This document shows, piece by piece, positions 53,761 to 63,518 of a stretch of DNA of 64,000 bases (position 1 is its first letter; each line of letters begins with the position of its first letter). Source of the DNA: Sphingopyxis sp. USTB-05 (lineage in GTDB: Bacteria > Pseudomonadota > Alphaproteobacteria > Sphingomonadales > Sphingomonadaceae); contig NZ_CP084712.1 of assembly GCF_023822045.1 (NCBI RefSeq), forward strand, positions 992,001-1,056,000, in the 5' to 3' direction. A program made the translations under genes and the position numbers. The notes beneath the pieces were generated by a model that was given only the letters and a program-made list of their open reading frames with translations, was not told the origin of the DNA and made no database searches.

Positions 53761-54513
53761 ATGCCGACCGCCAAGCTGTTCCTCCATGGCGTTCCCGACA
53801 GCCCGCTCATCTGGCGGCCGTTGCTGGCGGCGCTCGACCTCGGCGATACGCCGGTTGCCGTTCCTGCCCTCCCGTGTTTCACGGGTCCCTTGCCGGCCGG
53901 TTTTGCCGCGACGAAGGAAGCCTATGCGGACTGGGCGGTGGGTGAGGCGGAGGCGTTGGTGGCCGTACACGGCCCGATCGATATCGTCGGCCACGACTGG
54001 GGCGCGCTGATCGCGCAGCGCGTCGCGATGCTGCGTCCTGACCTGATCCGTAGCTGGGCGGCATCGAACGCGGTGATCGATCCCGATTACCGCGGCCATC
54101 GGATCGCGCGCATCTGGAACACGCCCGTGCTCGGCGAGATCTTCATGGCGCTCAGCAAGGCCGACAAACTCGCCGAGGGGCTGGCGGCGCAGGGCATGCC
54201 CGCGGACATCGCGCGCGAAGAGGCTGAGCAGTGGAAGAACAAGGACAAGCGCCGCGCGATCCTGAAACTCTATCGTTCGGCCAATGGACTGAGTTTCGAG
54301 CATGACTGGGCGCGCGACATCGATAAGCTCCCCGCAAACGGTGCGCTGGTCTGGGGCGAGGGTGACCCCTATGTCGAACTGGCGGTGGCGCGGCGTTTCA
54401 CGGCGAACACGGGCACCGCGCTGACGGTTATCGAAGGGGCGGGGCATTGGGCGATTGCCGAGCGGCCGGTGGACGTCGCGGCGGCGCTCCGGGCTTTCTG
54501 GGGCGGGCTTTAG
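53761..54513 (+). CDS. Alpha/beta hydrolase, haloalkane-dehalogenase-like
   Basis: A 250-residue alpha/beta hydrolase. The nucleophile is Asp79 in the elbow GHDWGA; an aspartate nucleophile is the mark of haloalkane dehalogenases and epoxide hydrolases. The catalytic His is in EGAGHWAIAE. The N-terminal oxyanion segment is LFLHGVPDSP. The substrate is unknown. It starts 4 bases after the kelch gene. Confidence 0.8.
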   Translation: MPTAKLFLHGVPDSPLIWRPLLAALDLGDTPVAVPALPCFTGPLPAGFAATKEAYADWAVGEAEALVAVHGPIDIVGHDWGALIAQRVAMLRPDLIRSWAASNAVIDPDYRGHRIARIWNTPVLGEIFMALSKADKLAEGLAAQGMPADIAREEAEQWKNKDKRRAILKLYRSANGLSFEHDWARDIDKLPANGALVWGEGDPYVELAVARRFTANTGTALTVIEGAGHWAIAERPVDVAAALRAFWGGL

Positions 54514-54618
54514 GAATTTGCCGGTTAATCGCTTTGGGCAATCATTCTAAGCCGATTAATCGATTGGAGCGCGCCGAGCGTTTCGGGCATTGGTTGTGGC
54601 AACGAGAAAGGGCGTCCC

Positions 54619-55224
54619 ATGGACGACGGCAAATCTCCCCCGAAACTGCCTCGTCCATCCCTTCTCGTATCAGCCGGCCCGGGCTTCCCCCCTCCCTACC
54701 GGACCGCTGGCGCCGTGCCCATCATCGTGACTGCGACGATGGGTGCGGCGGACCAGCGTTTTTTCGACAATCTGCGCGCCGCGCATTTTCCTCCCGAGCG
54801 CAATCATCTCGCGGCACATATCACGTTGTTCCATCAGCTACCGCCATCGTGCCTCAACGAGCTCGACCGGCTGATTCATTGCATCGCCGCCGACACGCCG
54901 CCTCCGGCAGCGAGTTTGCGCGAAATCTATTCGCTTGGCGGCGGTGTCGCCTTTCGCATCGACAGTCCGGACCTGTTGGCGATCCGTCAGCGCATCGCCG
55001 ATCATTTCGTCGGAGCATTGACGATGCAGGATCGGGGAACGCCGCGGCTCCACATCACAGTCCAGAACAAGGTGCCGGCGGCCGCGGCGAGGGCATTGCT
55101 GGTGGAACTGGCCGCCGATTTCCGGCCGCGTGCGCTGACCATAGCGGGACTCGCCGCCCATCATTATCTCGGCGGCCCGTGGCAACCGGCCTTCGCACGG
55201 AATTTTCGCGGAGCGCGCACATGA
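54619..55224 (+). CDS. 2'-5' RNA ligase family (2H phosphoesterase) protein
   Basis: A 201-residue protein of the 2H phosphoesterase superfamily. The two HxT motifs are AAHITLFH and LHITVQNK. An N-terminal extension (about residues 1-32) precedes the fold (VPIIVTATMGAADQRFFDNLRAAHFPPERN). Such proteins act on cyclic phosphates or as tRNA ligases of the LigT type. The substrate is not known. It ends 61 bases before the tRNA-Met gene. Confidence 0.85.
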   Translation: MDDGKSPPKLPRPSLLVSAGPGFPPPYRTAGAVPIIVTATMGAADQRFFDNLRAAHFPPERNHLAAHITLFHQLPPSCLNELDRLIHCIAADTPPPAASLREIYSLGGGVAFRIDSPDLLAIRQRIADHFVGALTMQDRGTPRLHITVQNKVPAAAARALLVELAADFRPRALTIAGLAAHHYLGGPWQPAFARNFRGART

Positions 55225-55285
55225 TATTGACCAAGGGCGGCGCCCTGCCTATAGGCGCTGCTCGCCCGTCGCGGCGACCCTTCGG

Positions 55286-55362
55286 GGCGGAGTAGCTCAG
55301 CCGGTTAGAGCAGCGGAATCATAATCCGCGTGTCGGGGGTTCGAGTCCCTCCTCCGCTACCA
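55286..55362 (+). tRNA. tRNA-Met (CAT)
   Basis: A 77-base tRNA ending in an encoded CCA. The acceptor stem is GGCGGAG / CTCCGCT (the first pair is G-T). The D-arm is GCTC...GAGC, the anticodon stem is GCGGA / TCCGC with loop ATCATAA and anticodon CAT, and the T-arm contains GGTTCGAGTCC. It is called elongator Met rather than initiator because position 1 pairs with 72. A lysidine-modified Ile (CAT) tRNA cannot be wholly excluded. Confidence 0.9.
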
Positions 55363-55602
55363 AAAATCAATTTTTATCGCTTTGTTGGCGCAGCTCAAAA
55401 ATGTGTTGAGTGCGAACTTGTCCAAGAAGTCGGGTTTTACAGCGGATTTTTCTGCCTAGATTTTAAGGCTTCAAAGAAAATGATGCATCTTCAAATATTT
55501 ACGTGAAGCCGCGATCCCTCCGACTGGTGTGAATCGGGAAATTCGCGTGAATTTGGAACTTGATCTCGTGGTCGTCGCTCAAACCTAGACAGAGGCGGCT
55601 GG

Positions 55603-56607
55603 TCACGCGCCGCAGGACTCGCGGACGATCAGGTGAGTCGGCAGATAGTCGAGAAACTGTTCGGAATGTGCGTCCATCACCTGTGATACCAGCCGTCGGC
55701 CCGCCTCCAGCGTGTCTTGCTGGATCGTCGTCAGTGCCGGGGTGCTCAGCCGCGCGAGCAGCATGTCGTCATAGCCGACGACCGAGACGTCCTTGGGGAC
55801 CGAGAGGTTGGCCTTGCGCAATGCGCGAATGGCGCCGAGCGCGATGAGGTCGCTTGACGCGATGATGCCGTCGAACTTGCGCCCGCGCGCGAGTAGCTGG
55901 CTGAGCGCGCGTTCGGCGGACTCGAAGCCGAAATCGACACGAATATCGAGCGCGGGATCGGCTTCCAGCCCGTTTGCTTCCAGCGCTTCGAGATAGCCCT
56001 GGCGGCGCTGCATCGCCTCTGGGTCGCTGCTGCCGAGGAAGGCGATGGCTTTACGGCCCAGTCGCGCGAGGTGAAGCGTCGCGCGGCGGCCACCGAGCAC
56101 ATTGTCCGACCCGACCGAGCGATATTTCTGCCCCGGCAGGTGCGCGCCCCATACGACAAAATTGCTATTCGTGTCCGCAAGCTGGTTGAAGCCGTCGTGG
56201 AGCATGCTCTGGCCGAGGAAGATTACGCCGTTGGCGCGACTGGTGGTCATCACCGCCATCAGGTCGTCGACGTCGCGCGGTGCCGTGTGGCTGACAGTGA
56301 AATCGCAGTCGCGCGCGCGCGCCGCCTCGCCGATACTGGCGAGCAGTTCGAGGAAGAAGGGGTGCGAGAGTGGCAGCGGGCGGCCGTGCATATGCGGCGT
56401 GACGACGACGATCGACCCTTCGGATCCCACCGGCGCCGCGGGCATGTAGCTGCGGAACGGATAATTATGCTCGCGGGCGAGCGCCCAGACTTTCTTCTTG
56501 GTATTCAGGCTGATCAGCGGATGGTCGTTTAGCGCGCGCGATACGGTCGAGATCGACACACCGGCCATCCTTGCCAAGTCTTCCAATCTCGTATTGTTGG
56601 TGCTCAT
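55603..56607 (-). CDS. LacI family transcriptional regulator
   Basis: A 334-residue LacI/GalR-type repressor. The N-terminal HTH is RLEDLARMAGVSISTVSRALNDHPLISLNTKKKVWALA (about residues 7-44). The sugar-binding domain follows (GVIFLGQSMLHDGFNQL ... DGIIASSDLIALGAIRAL ... VSVVGYDDMLLARLSTPALTTI). It is divergent from the SLC45-type transporter, so it probably regulates this uptake locus. The ATG at 56607 (MSTNNTRLEDL) is chosen; in-frame codons upstream run into the transporter gene. Confidence 0.9.
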   Translation of the reverse strand: MSTNNTRLEDLARMAGVSISTVSRALNDHPLISLNTKKKVWALAREHNYPFRSYMPAAPVGSEGSIVVVTPHMHGRPLPLSHPFFLELLASIGEAARARDCDFTVSHTAPRDVDDLMAVMTTSRANGVIFLGQSMLHDGFNQLADTNSNFVVWGAHLPGQKYRSVGSDNVLGGRRATLHLARLGRKAIAFLGSSDPEAMQRRQGYLEALEANGLEADPALDIRVDFGFESAERALSQLLARGRKFDGIIASSDLIALGAIRALRKANLSVPKDVSVVGYDDMLLARLSTPALTTIQQDTLEAGRRLVSQVMDAHSEQFLDYLPTHLIVRESCGA

Positions 56608-56662
56608 AATGATGCCATCCGTGCCTGACGTCGGGATGCGATAGCACAGGAAGGGGGAGGTA

Positions 56663-56677
56663 ATGCAAGATTTGCAT
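56663..56677. promoter_or_regulatory. Palindrome at the transporter start, candidate operator
   Basis: ATGCAAGATTTGCAT is a perfect 6-bp palindrome with a 3-base centre. It overlaps the start codon of the transporter gene and lies 55 bases from the LacI regulator start. It shares TGCAA / TTGCA with motifs at 58229-58249 and 58378-58412. Confidence 0.45.
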
Positions 56678-58186
56678 GCCGACGCCCCGCCAAAGAGCGG
56701 GGATGGGGCTGCGTCGCGCGGCTTTGCTGCGACGAATTTGCACATCTGGAATATGTGTTTTGCATTGTTTGGCATCCAGATCGTCTGGGCGCTGCAGAAT
56801 GCGAACACGACGCGTATCTTCCAGACGCTGGGCGCCGATGTCGCGGCGCTTCCCGTGTTGTGGATTGCGGGACCGATCACCGGGCTGATCGTCCAGCCGA
56901 TCGTCGGCCATCTCAGCGACCATTCGCGCTCGCGCTTCGGCCGCAGACGTCCGTTTCTGATTATCGGGGGGATGCTCACCGCAATCGCGCTGTTCGTCAT
57001 GCCCAATGCGGCGACATTATGGGCGGCTATCGCGGCGCTGTGGTTGCTCACCGCGTCGATCAACATCGCAATGGACCCGTCGCGTGCGTTGGTCGCCGAC
57101 AATCTGCCGCACGCGCAGCGGGCCAAGGGTTATGCGGTACAGGTCTTTTTTATCGGCACTGGCGCGGTCTTTGCTTCATCGCTGCCGTGGATGCTGGTGA
57201 ACTGGTTCGGGGTCGCGGGCACCGCGGAGGGCGGCGCGCTGCCGCCGTCCGTGCGCTATGCCTATTATATCGGTAGCGCGTGCCTGTTGCTGTCCGTGCT
57301 GTGGACCGCCCTGTCGACGCGCGAGCAGTCTGCGACCGGGTCGGTTGCTACGGAAGATCGGCCGGCGGCCCCGCCCGGGCCGATCGTTCGCTTCAGCCTC
57401 GGCGGCTGGACGCCGGCGCTGGCCGGCGCGGCGCTGCTACTGCTTGCGCTTTTACTGCGCTGGCAATGGGAGGTAATCGTGCTCGCATCCGCCGCGCTGC
57501 TGGGAGGCGTCGCCCAACTCGCGGTCGGCCGTCGACGGGCCCGCGGCGACCGCTCGCTCGGACTGCTCCAGATCGGCGAGGATTTCCAGCGCATGCCGGC
57601 CCCGCTGCGGCGGCTGGCGGCGGTGCAATTCTTTACCTGGTTCGGCTTGTTCGCGATGTGGATCTATGCGGCGCCTGCCGTTGCGCAGCGGCATTTCGGA
57701 GCCACCGATCCGACCTCGGCACCCTATGCCGTCGCCGCTGATTGGGTGGGCATCCTGTTCGCGACCTATAATGGTGTCGCCGCGATCGGCGCGCTCGCGC
57801 TCCCGGCAATATCGGCGCGGATCGGCGAGCGCGCGACCTATGCGTTGTGCCTGCTCGGTGGCGCGACGGGAATGGCGGGGCTTGTCCTGGCGCCAGGGCT
57901 GGAATGGCTGTGGATCGCCGCGGCCGGTATCGGCGCCGCCTGGGCGGCCATCCTGTCGCTGCCTTATGCCATCATCGTCAACGCCGTGCCGCCGGGCAAG
58001 GTCGGCGTCTATCTCGGCATCCACAATATATTCCTCGTCATTCCGCAGCTGGTTGCCGCGATCTGCCTCGGTCCCATCGTCCACCATCTGTTTGGCGGCG
58101 AGCCGGCGCTCGCCCTGGCACTGGCGGCCCTTTTCCTTGTGTTGGCCGCGCTCGCTGCGCTGCTTATTCCGCGCGCGGAATCCTGA
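56663..58186 (+). CDS. SLC45-type sugar transporter (MFS)
   Basis: A 507-residue protein with 12 transmembrane helices of the major facilitator superfamily. The segment HIWNMCFALFGIQIVWALQNANTTRIFQTLGAD and the loop RSRFGRRRPFLIIGG match the SLC45/MalA-type transporters that carry maltose or other glycosides in Caulobacter and Xanthomonas. RBS GGGGGAGG precedes the ATG at 56663. It sits between a LacI regulator and a TonB receptor, so it probably takes up the sugar entering through that receptor. Confidence 0.85.
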   Translation: MQDLHADAPPKSGDGAASRGFAATNLHIWNMCFALFGIQIVWALQNANTTRIFQTLGADVAALPVLWIAGPITGLIVQPIVGHLSDHSRSRFGRRRPFLIIGGMLTAIALFVMPNAATLWAAIAALWLLTASINIAMDPSRALVADNLPHAQRAKGYAVQVFFIGTGAVFASSLPWMLVNWFGVAGTAEGGALPPSVRYAYYIGSACLLLSVLWTALSTREQSATGSVATEDRPAAPPGPIVRFSLGGWTPALAGAALLLLALLLRWQWEVIVLASAALLGGVAQLAVGRRRARGDRSLGLLQIGEDFQRMPAPLRRLAAVQFFTWFGLFAMWIYAAPAVAQRHFGATDPTSAPYAVAADWVGILFATYNGVAAIGALALPAISARIGERATYALCLLGGATGMAGLVLAPGLEWLWIAAAGIGAAWAAILSLPYAIIVNAVPPGKVGVYLGIHNIFLVIPQLVAAICLGPIVHHLFGGEPALALALAALFLVLAALAALLIPRAES

Positions 58187-58487
58187 CGATATCGGGCGCA
58201 GCCAACGAAAAGACGAATTTCCTGAAGTCATTTGTGCAAATAATTGCATAAAGTAATTGCGATGCAAACGTATGCGGATGGCACGCGCATCTAGGCCCAT
58301 TGCACTGGATACGCGAATTAAAATCCTGATATATCGTCATTTTATTGAGCATATTTGATCCTCGAAAAGAGTCTTGCCATTTGTGCAACAATACGCAAAA
58401 CCATGCAAATGGTCGGCGGGCGTTTCCGCTTTGCACCGCTAAAAGGAAAAGCCCCGCAAAAGGGGTGTCCGTGGGAAGGGGAGAGCG
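58187..58487 (+). promoter_or_regulatory. Regulatory region of the TonB receptor with repeated TTTGTGCAA motifs
   Basis: The 301-base region has CATTTGTGCAA twice, at 58229-58239 and 58378-58388. Beside the first copy is TGCAAATAATTGCA (58235-58248); beside the second are ACGCAAAA and CATGCAAATG. They look like operator repeats, possibly for the LacI regulator at 55603. I see no gene or clear terminator here. Confidence 0.5.
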
Positions 58488-61400
58488 ATGAGGCTCAAGG
58501 GATTCGCGAAAAGTCGTGGGCGCATGCTGTCGGGTGGCGTCTCGTTGTCGGTATTGACGGTCGGCCTGTTGATGACGTCGCCGGCGATCGCGCAGGACGC
58601 GCCCGAGGGCGCTTCGGGCAATGACGAGATTGTGGTCACCGGTGTGCGCGCCGCGCTGGAGGATGCTGCGGGTCGCAAGCGCGATGCGCTGACCGTCGTC
58701 GATTCTGTGACAGCGACCGACATCGGGGCCTTTCCCGACAAGTCGGCGGCCGAGGCGCTGCAGCGTATTCCGGGCATCACGGTCAACCGCCTGCAATCGG
58801 CCGATGACTCGACGCACCCGTCGGGAGAGCCGACTGACGTACTCATCCGCGGCCTGACCAACGTCCGCACCGAAATCAACGGCCGCGACAGCTTCTCGGC
58901 CGACGCCGCGCGCGGGTTGCAGTTCAACGATATCGCGCCCGAGCTGCTCGCCGGCATCGACGTTTACAAGAACCAGACTGCCGACATGATCGAGGGCGGG
59001 ATCGCAGGCTCGGTCGATCTGCGCACGCGCGTGCCGTTCGACCAGAAGGGGCTCGTCGTCACGGGAACCGTCCGAATCAATTATGGCGATCGCTCGGGGC
59101 GCTGGACGCCCGAATTCTCGGGGTTGATCAGCAACACCTGGGACACCGCGATCGGTCGCTTCGGCATTCTCGCCAGCTACGCGCAAAGCCATGTCGTCAC
59201 GCGGACCGAGAGCGTGATCATGGACAAGATCGATACTTATTGCACCGCGGGTTTCGGCGCGGCGGGTCCCGATGGCGTCGTGCGCGCCACGCCCGGCGCA
59301 GATGGCAGCCTGGGTTGTACCGCCAATCCGTTCGGCGGAACCGGCTGGGCCTATGCGCCCGACGGCATCCGCTATTCGCAGGTCGATTATGACCGCAAAC
59401 GGCGCGGCATCGCGGGCGCACTGCAATATGAAAATGAAACGGGCAGCTTGCGGGCGACGATCCAATATATCGACTCGCATTACACCAATGCCTGGCTTGA
59501 ACGCGCCAGCCACGCCATTCTCGACGGCAACTATTTCGGCACGCGCGCATACAACCCGCGCACCGGATCGCTCATCGCGGGAAGCAGCGGGCTGACTTTC
59601 GGCCCCGACGGCATGCTGACCGGAGGAATCCTGACCCAGCCGCACGGCAGTTTCAGCGGTACGACAGAGAGCGTGCAGGCGGCGATCAATGCGGGTTCGG
59701 CAGTGCTCGGCCAGCCGTTCGTCAATTATTGCGGACCGGGTCCGGGCGGCAATTGCGCGACGCAGCGCGACGGGCTGTATTTCCAGAACGAGGCGCGCAA
59801 CTTCGACCATCGTGAAGGAACGCGCGATCTGTCGGCAAATATCAGCTGGGACGCGAGCGACCGGCTGCACTTCGATCTCGACGCGCAATATATCGATGCG
59901 TCGACCTATAATAACGACATATTGGTCGCGACCGGCTCGATGGCCAATTACGATTATAGCGTGAACGGCGACGGCACTCCGCAGGTGACCTTGCTCCCCG
60001 GATCGAACGTCAATTACGCCCAAGGCGGTCTCGCCAATGCGCACAATTACTGGATCCCGTTCATCCAGGGCCATGTCGAGGACAATGACGCCAACGAACT
60101 CGCGCTGCGCGGCGACGCCGAATATGATTTTCCCGACAGCGACTGGCTAGATTCCCTGAAGGTCGGCGTGCGTTATGCCGATCGCAAGCAGACGGTGCGC
60201 TATTCGACGTTCAACTGGACGCCGATTGCCGCCAGCTGGAACTGCAACGGTCCGGGCTTCAACGCCGACAATACGACGGGCGGCGCTTATCCGACCAATA
60301 CAGGCAATTGCGGCGGCAACGCCGGTCATGCGCCCTTCCAGGGCTATGGCGCGGGTATCTGGGAATCGCAGAGCCTCGGCGACTTCTATAACGGCAGCGC
60401 CTACCCGAATGGACCGCTCGTCTTCCTTAATCGCGACACGCTTCGGGATTTCCCGCGCCTGATCCAGTCGCTGAGCGGTGCAACCACCGGGTCGCCGCTC
60501 GGCACGGGCTATACCGCGATCTGCGATCGCCCGGAGGCGACCGTCGACGAATGTTTCACGCCCGGTGAAAAGCTGCGCGTTCGCGAACAGACCGAAGCCG
60601 CCTATGCCATGATCAAATTCGGCGGCGGCGACAAGCTGATGCTCGGCAGCGTCAATCTGCAGGGCAATGTTGGCCTGCGCGTGGTGCGCACGAAGATCAC
60701 AAGCACCGGTAGCGTTGCGTTCCCTGCCGCGAACATCTTCGACAATCTGGTACCATGCAACACGCCGCTGACCGGCAACAACGTCGTCAATCCGCGCTGT
60801 TATCTGACGCCGGAGATCATCGCCTTCGCCAACGGCGCCGCGGCGGAAGATCGCTATAAGACGACGCGCACAGACTGGCTGCCGAGCCTGAACCTGCGCT
60901 TCGGTTTCGATGATAAGACCTTCGTTCGCTTCGCTTATTCGCGGGCTATCTCGCGGCCGCAAATGGGTTTCCTGCGCAACACGCTCGCGATCAATGCGCC
61001 TGTTATCAATACGACCGCCGATTCACCCTATGTCGTGTATAATTCGCCGACCGCGGCGCACACGCCGGCGAATGTCACGGGCTATAATTTCGTGTTCCTG
61101 GCCAATTCGGGCAATGCGGCGCTGAAGCCGCTGCGCGCGGACCAGTTCGACCTGACCTTCGAGCGCTATATGGGTTCGAACAGTTCGATCACGGCCGGGG
61201 TCTTCTACAAGAAGCTGACGAACGCGATCTCCTTTGGCCAGTTCGGCCGCGACGTCTCTAACGGGACATCGACCCAGACGGTGCAGATCAGTGGGCCGAG
61301 CAATGTCCGGAAAGGTGGCGAGATCTGGGGCGGCGAAGTGGCCTATCAGACCTTCTTCGACTTCCTGCCTGGCCTGCTCAGTGGGCTCGGCATGCAGGCC

Positions 61401-61895
61401 AACTATACCTATGTGCATCAGTCTGGGATCAACAACTCGAACCTGTTCACTGCTTCGTCGAGCGGCGACGTGGGCGCGTTCGGCGCGGGCCAGCAGTCGC
61501 TGGGCGGTACCGGGTACGTCCTCGACTCGCACAAGCTCGCAGGAATATCGAAGCACACGTTCAACCTCGTCGGACTATATGAAAAGGGGCCGGTCGGGCT
61601 GCGTGTCGCCTACAACTGGCGGTCGCGTTACCTGACACAGAACCTCGACTGCTGCATCGGCTTGCCGGTGTTCCAAAAGGCGGCTGGCTTCCTCGACGCT
61701 TCGCTGCGCTTCTCGCCGACGAAGTGGTTGGAGCTTTCGGTTGACGGCACGAACCTGCTCAACACGACGACAGTCTATGAACAGCAGGTGTTCGGCGACT
61801 CCCCGCAGACGCCGGGGGCGGCGGCGAAATATTTCGACTCGGCGTGGAGCCGCGTCGACCGCCGCTTCCAGTTCAGTGCGCGCGTGAAGTTCTGA
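58488..61895 (+). CDS. TonB-dependent receptor
   Basis: A 1135-residue outer-membrane receptor. A signal sequence (about residues 15-38, LSVLTVGLLMTSPAIAQ) precedes an N-terminal plug domain (EIVVTGVRAALEDAAGRKRDALTVVDSVTATDIGAFPDKSAAEALQRIPGITVNR). A long beta-barrel then runs to the C-terminal aromatic residue (FQFSARVKF). The VVDSVTATDIGAFPDKSAAEALQRIPG segment is typical of the large sphingomonad receptors for polysaccharide fragments or glycans. RBS GGGGAGAG precedes the ATG. The neighbouring transporter and LacI regulator suggest a sugar or glycoside as the substrate. Confidence 0.93.
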   Translation: MRLKGFAKSRGRMLSGGVSLSVLTVGLLMTSPAIAQDAPEGASGNDEIVVTGVRAALEDAAGRKRDALTVVDSVTATDIGAFPDKSAAEALQRIPGITVNRLQSADDSTHPSGEPTDVLIRGLTNVRTEINGRDSFSADAARGLQFNDIAPELLAGIDVYKNQTADMIEGGIAGSVDLRTRVPFDQKGLVVTGTVRINYGDRSGRWTPEFSGLISNTWDTAIGRFGILASYAQSHVVTRTESVIMDKIDTYCTAGFGAAGPDGVVRATPGADGSLGCTANPFGGTGWAYAPDGIRYSQVDYDRKRRGIAGALQYENETGSLRATIQYIDSHYTNAWLERASHAILDGNYFGTRAYNPRTGSLIAGSSGLTFGPDGMLTGGILTQPHGSFSGTTESVQAAINAGSAVLGQPFVNYCGPGPGGNCATQRDGLYFQNEARNFDHREGTRDLSANISWDASDRLHFDLDAQYIDASTYNNDILVATGSMANYDYSVNGDGTPQVTLLPGSNVNYAQGGLANAHNYWIPFIQGHVEDNDANELALRGDAEYDFPDSDWLDSLKVGVRYADRKQTVRYSTFNWTPIAASWNCNGPGFNADNTTGGAYPTNTGNCGGNAGHAPFQGYGAGIWESQSLGDFYNGSAYPNGPLVFLNRDTLRDFPRLIQSLSGATTGSPLGTGYTAICDRPEATVDECFTPGEKLRVREQTEAAYAMIKFGGGDKLMLGSVNLQGNVGLRVVRTKITSTGSVAFPAANIFDNLVPCNTPLTGNNVVNPRCYLTPEIIAFANGAAAEDRYKTTRTDWLPSLNLRFGFDDKTFVRFAYSRAISRPQMGFLRNTLAINAPVINTTADSPYVVYNSPTAAHTPANVTGYNFVFLANSGNAALKPLRADQFDLTFERYMGSNSSITAGVFYKKLTNAISFGQFGRDVSNGTSTQTVQISGPSNVRKGGEIWGGEVAYQTFFDFLPGLLSGLGMQANYTYVHQSGINNSNLFTASSSGDVGAFGAGQQSLGGTGYVLDSHKLAGISKHTFNLVGLYEKGPVGLRVAYNWRSRYLTQNLDCCIGLPVFQKAAGFLDASLRFSPTKWLELSVDGTNLLNTTTVYEQQVFGDSPQTPGAAAKYFDSAWSRVDRRFQFSARVKF

Positions 61896-61907
61896 TCCTC
61901 CACTGGG

Positions 61908-61945
61908 ACGCGGCCGTTCCCTTGCGGCGGCCGCGTCTTCGTTTC
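61908..61945 (+). terminator. Hairpin between TonB receptor and halogenase genes
   Basis: GACGCGGCCG pairs perfectly with CGGCCGCGTC, then TTCGTTT. It may be an attenuator that lets the receptor transcript end before the halogenase-like genes, or it may only stabilise the receptor mRNA. Confidence 0.7.
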
Positions 61946-61967
61946 CAAAGGGAGTAAGGAACCGCTC

Positions 61968-63518
61968 ATGGCCGCGCACGCACCCTATCGTATCGTCATT
62001 TTGGGCGGCGGCACCGCAGGCTGGATGTGCGCATCGGGGCTGTCGGGCCTGCTGGCGGCGGCCGATTATGACATCACGCTGATCGAGAGCGACGAGATCG
62101 CCACGGTTGGCGTGGGTGAAGCGACGCTGCCGCATATCAAGACCTTCAACGACATGATCGGCATCGACGAAGCCGAATTCATGCGCGAGACGGCCGGCAC
62201 CATCAAGCTGGGCATCGAATTCGTCGACTGGTTGCGCCCCGGGGTGCGCTATATTCACCCGTTCGGTACCTTCGGCGATCGCTGGACCAACGCTGACTTC
62301 CAGCATCATTGGGCCCGCGCGCGGCTTGCGGGAACCGACAGCCGGTCGTTGCAGGATTACAGCTTCGCGGTCGCGGCGGCGCTTGCCAACGGTTTCGAGC
62401 ACCCGAACAGCGATCCGAAATCCATCCGCTCGACCTATAGCTATGCCTATCATTTCGATGCCGGGCTGTACGCCGCTTATCTGCGCAAATGGGCGACCGC
62501 GCGCGGGATTCGGCGGATGGAGGGCAAGGTCGTCGACGTCGTCCGCGACGCCGAAAGCGGCGATGTCGCGAGCCTGACCCTCGCTTCGGGCGCGGAGATT
62601 TCGGGCGATCTATTCATCGACTGTTCGGGCTTTCGTTCGTTGCTGCTGGGGCAGACGATGGGCGTGCCGTGGATCGATTGGAGCGAATGGCTGCCGTGCG
62701 ACCGTGCGTTCGCGGTGCCTTGCACGGGCGTCGATCCGCTCACGCCCTATACGCGCGCGACCGCGCAGCGCGCGGGTTGGACCTGGCGCATCCCGCTCCA
62801 GCACCGGATCGGCAACGGCTATGTCTTTTCAAGCCGCTTTTGCAGCGAGGAGGAAGCCCGGCAAACCGTGCTCGGCGCCATCGACGGGGATGCGCTCGAC
62901 GAGCCGCGCCTGCTCCGCTTTCAGGCGGGGCGCCGGCAGGTGGGCTGGGCGGGCAATTGCATCGCCGTCGGGTTGGCGAGCGGATTCCTCGAGCCGCTGG
63001 AGTCGACCAGCATCTTCCTTATCCAGGCGGCGACGATCGACCTTGCCGGCTTGATACCGCGGCGTGGCGAAAAGATCGATCCGCGCATGGTGCGCGAATT
63101 CAACCGGCTATTCGCTGTCCACTACGACCGCACGCGCGATTTCCTCGTCCTCCACTACACCGCGAACGAGCGTGTCGGCGAACCGATGTGGGATCATGTG
63201 CGCAACATGCCGCTGCCCGACAGCCTCGCGCACAAGATGGCGCTGTTTCGCGAAAGCGCAGCGGCGCCCGAATATCGGCTTGGCCTTTTCTCGCGCGACA
63301 GCTGGCTGTCAGTGCTCGAGGGGCAGGGCGTTCTGCCGTCGGCGGCAAATCCGCTAACCCATCGTCTGTCGGCGGCAGATTTGCAGGCACGGCTCGACGA
63401 TCTGGCGGAACGGATCGCGGTCAACGCGGCCGACATGACGCCGCACGCCGAATTTCTTGCAACCTATTGCGCGTCGGAGGCCAAGGCGCGGCCCGGTATC
63501 CCGGCGAACGCGGCATGA
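61968..63518 (+). CDS. Tryptophan-halogenase family flavoprotein
   Basis: A 516-residue flavin-dependent protein of the tryptophan 7-halogenase family. The FAD loop GGGTAGW is at about residues 12-18. The region GEATLPHIKTFNDMIGIDEAEFM matches the family, and the lysine of GTIKLGIEFVDW aligns with the catalytic lysine. The motif WxWxIP is at TWRIPLQHRIGNGY. The later segment is VGLASGFLEPLESTSIFLIQ. In sphingomonad TonB-receptor loci these genes are common, but their substrate is not known and they may not halogenate. The gene overlaps the next one by an ATGA junction. Confidence 0.9.
   Translation: MAAHAPYRIVILGGGTAGWMCASGLSGLLAAADYDITLIESDEIATVGVGEATLPHIKTFNDMIGIDEAEFMRETAGTIKLGIEFVDWLRPGVRYIHPFGTFGDRWTNADFQHHWARARLAGTDSRSLQDYSFAVAAALANGFEHPNSDPKSIRSTYSYAYHFDAGLYAAYLRKWATARGIRRMEGKVVDVVRDAESGDVASLTLASGAEISGDLFIDCSGFRSLLLGQTMGVPWIDWSEWLPCDRAFAVPCTGVDPLTPYTRATAQRAGWTWRIPLQHRIGNGYVFSSRFCSEEEARQTVLGAIDGDALDEPRLLRFQAGRRQVGWAGNCIAVGLASGFLEPLESTSIFLIQAATIDLAGLIPRRGEKIDPRMVREFNRLFAVHYDRTRDFLVLHYTANERVGEPMWDHVRNMPLPDSLAHKMALFRESAAAPEYRLGLFSRDSWLSVLEGQGVLPSAANPLTHRLSAADLQARLDDLAERIAVNAADMTPHAEFLATYCASEAKARPGIPANAA

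Noticed and set aside
55363..55602. Possible integrated element or att site 3' of tRNA-Met
   Set aside because: I see no integrase and no duplicate of the tRNA 3' end within the window. The region is only AT-richer and has no gene.
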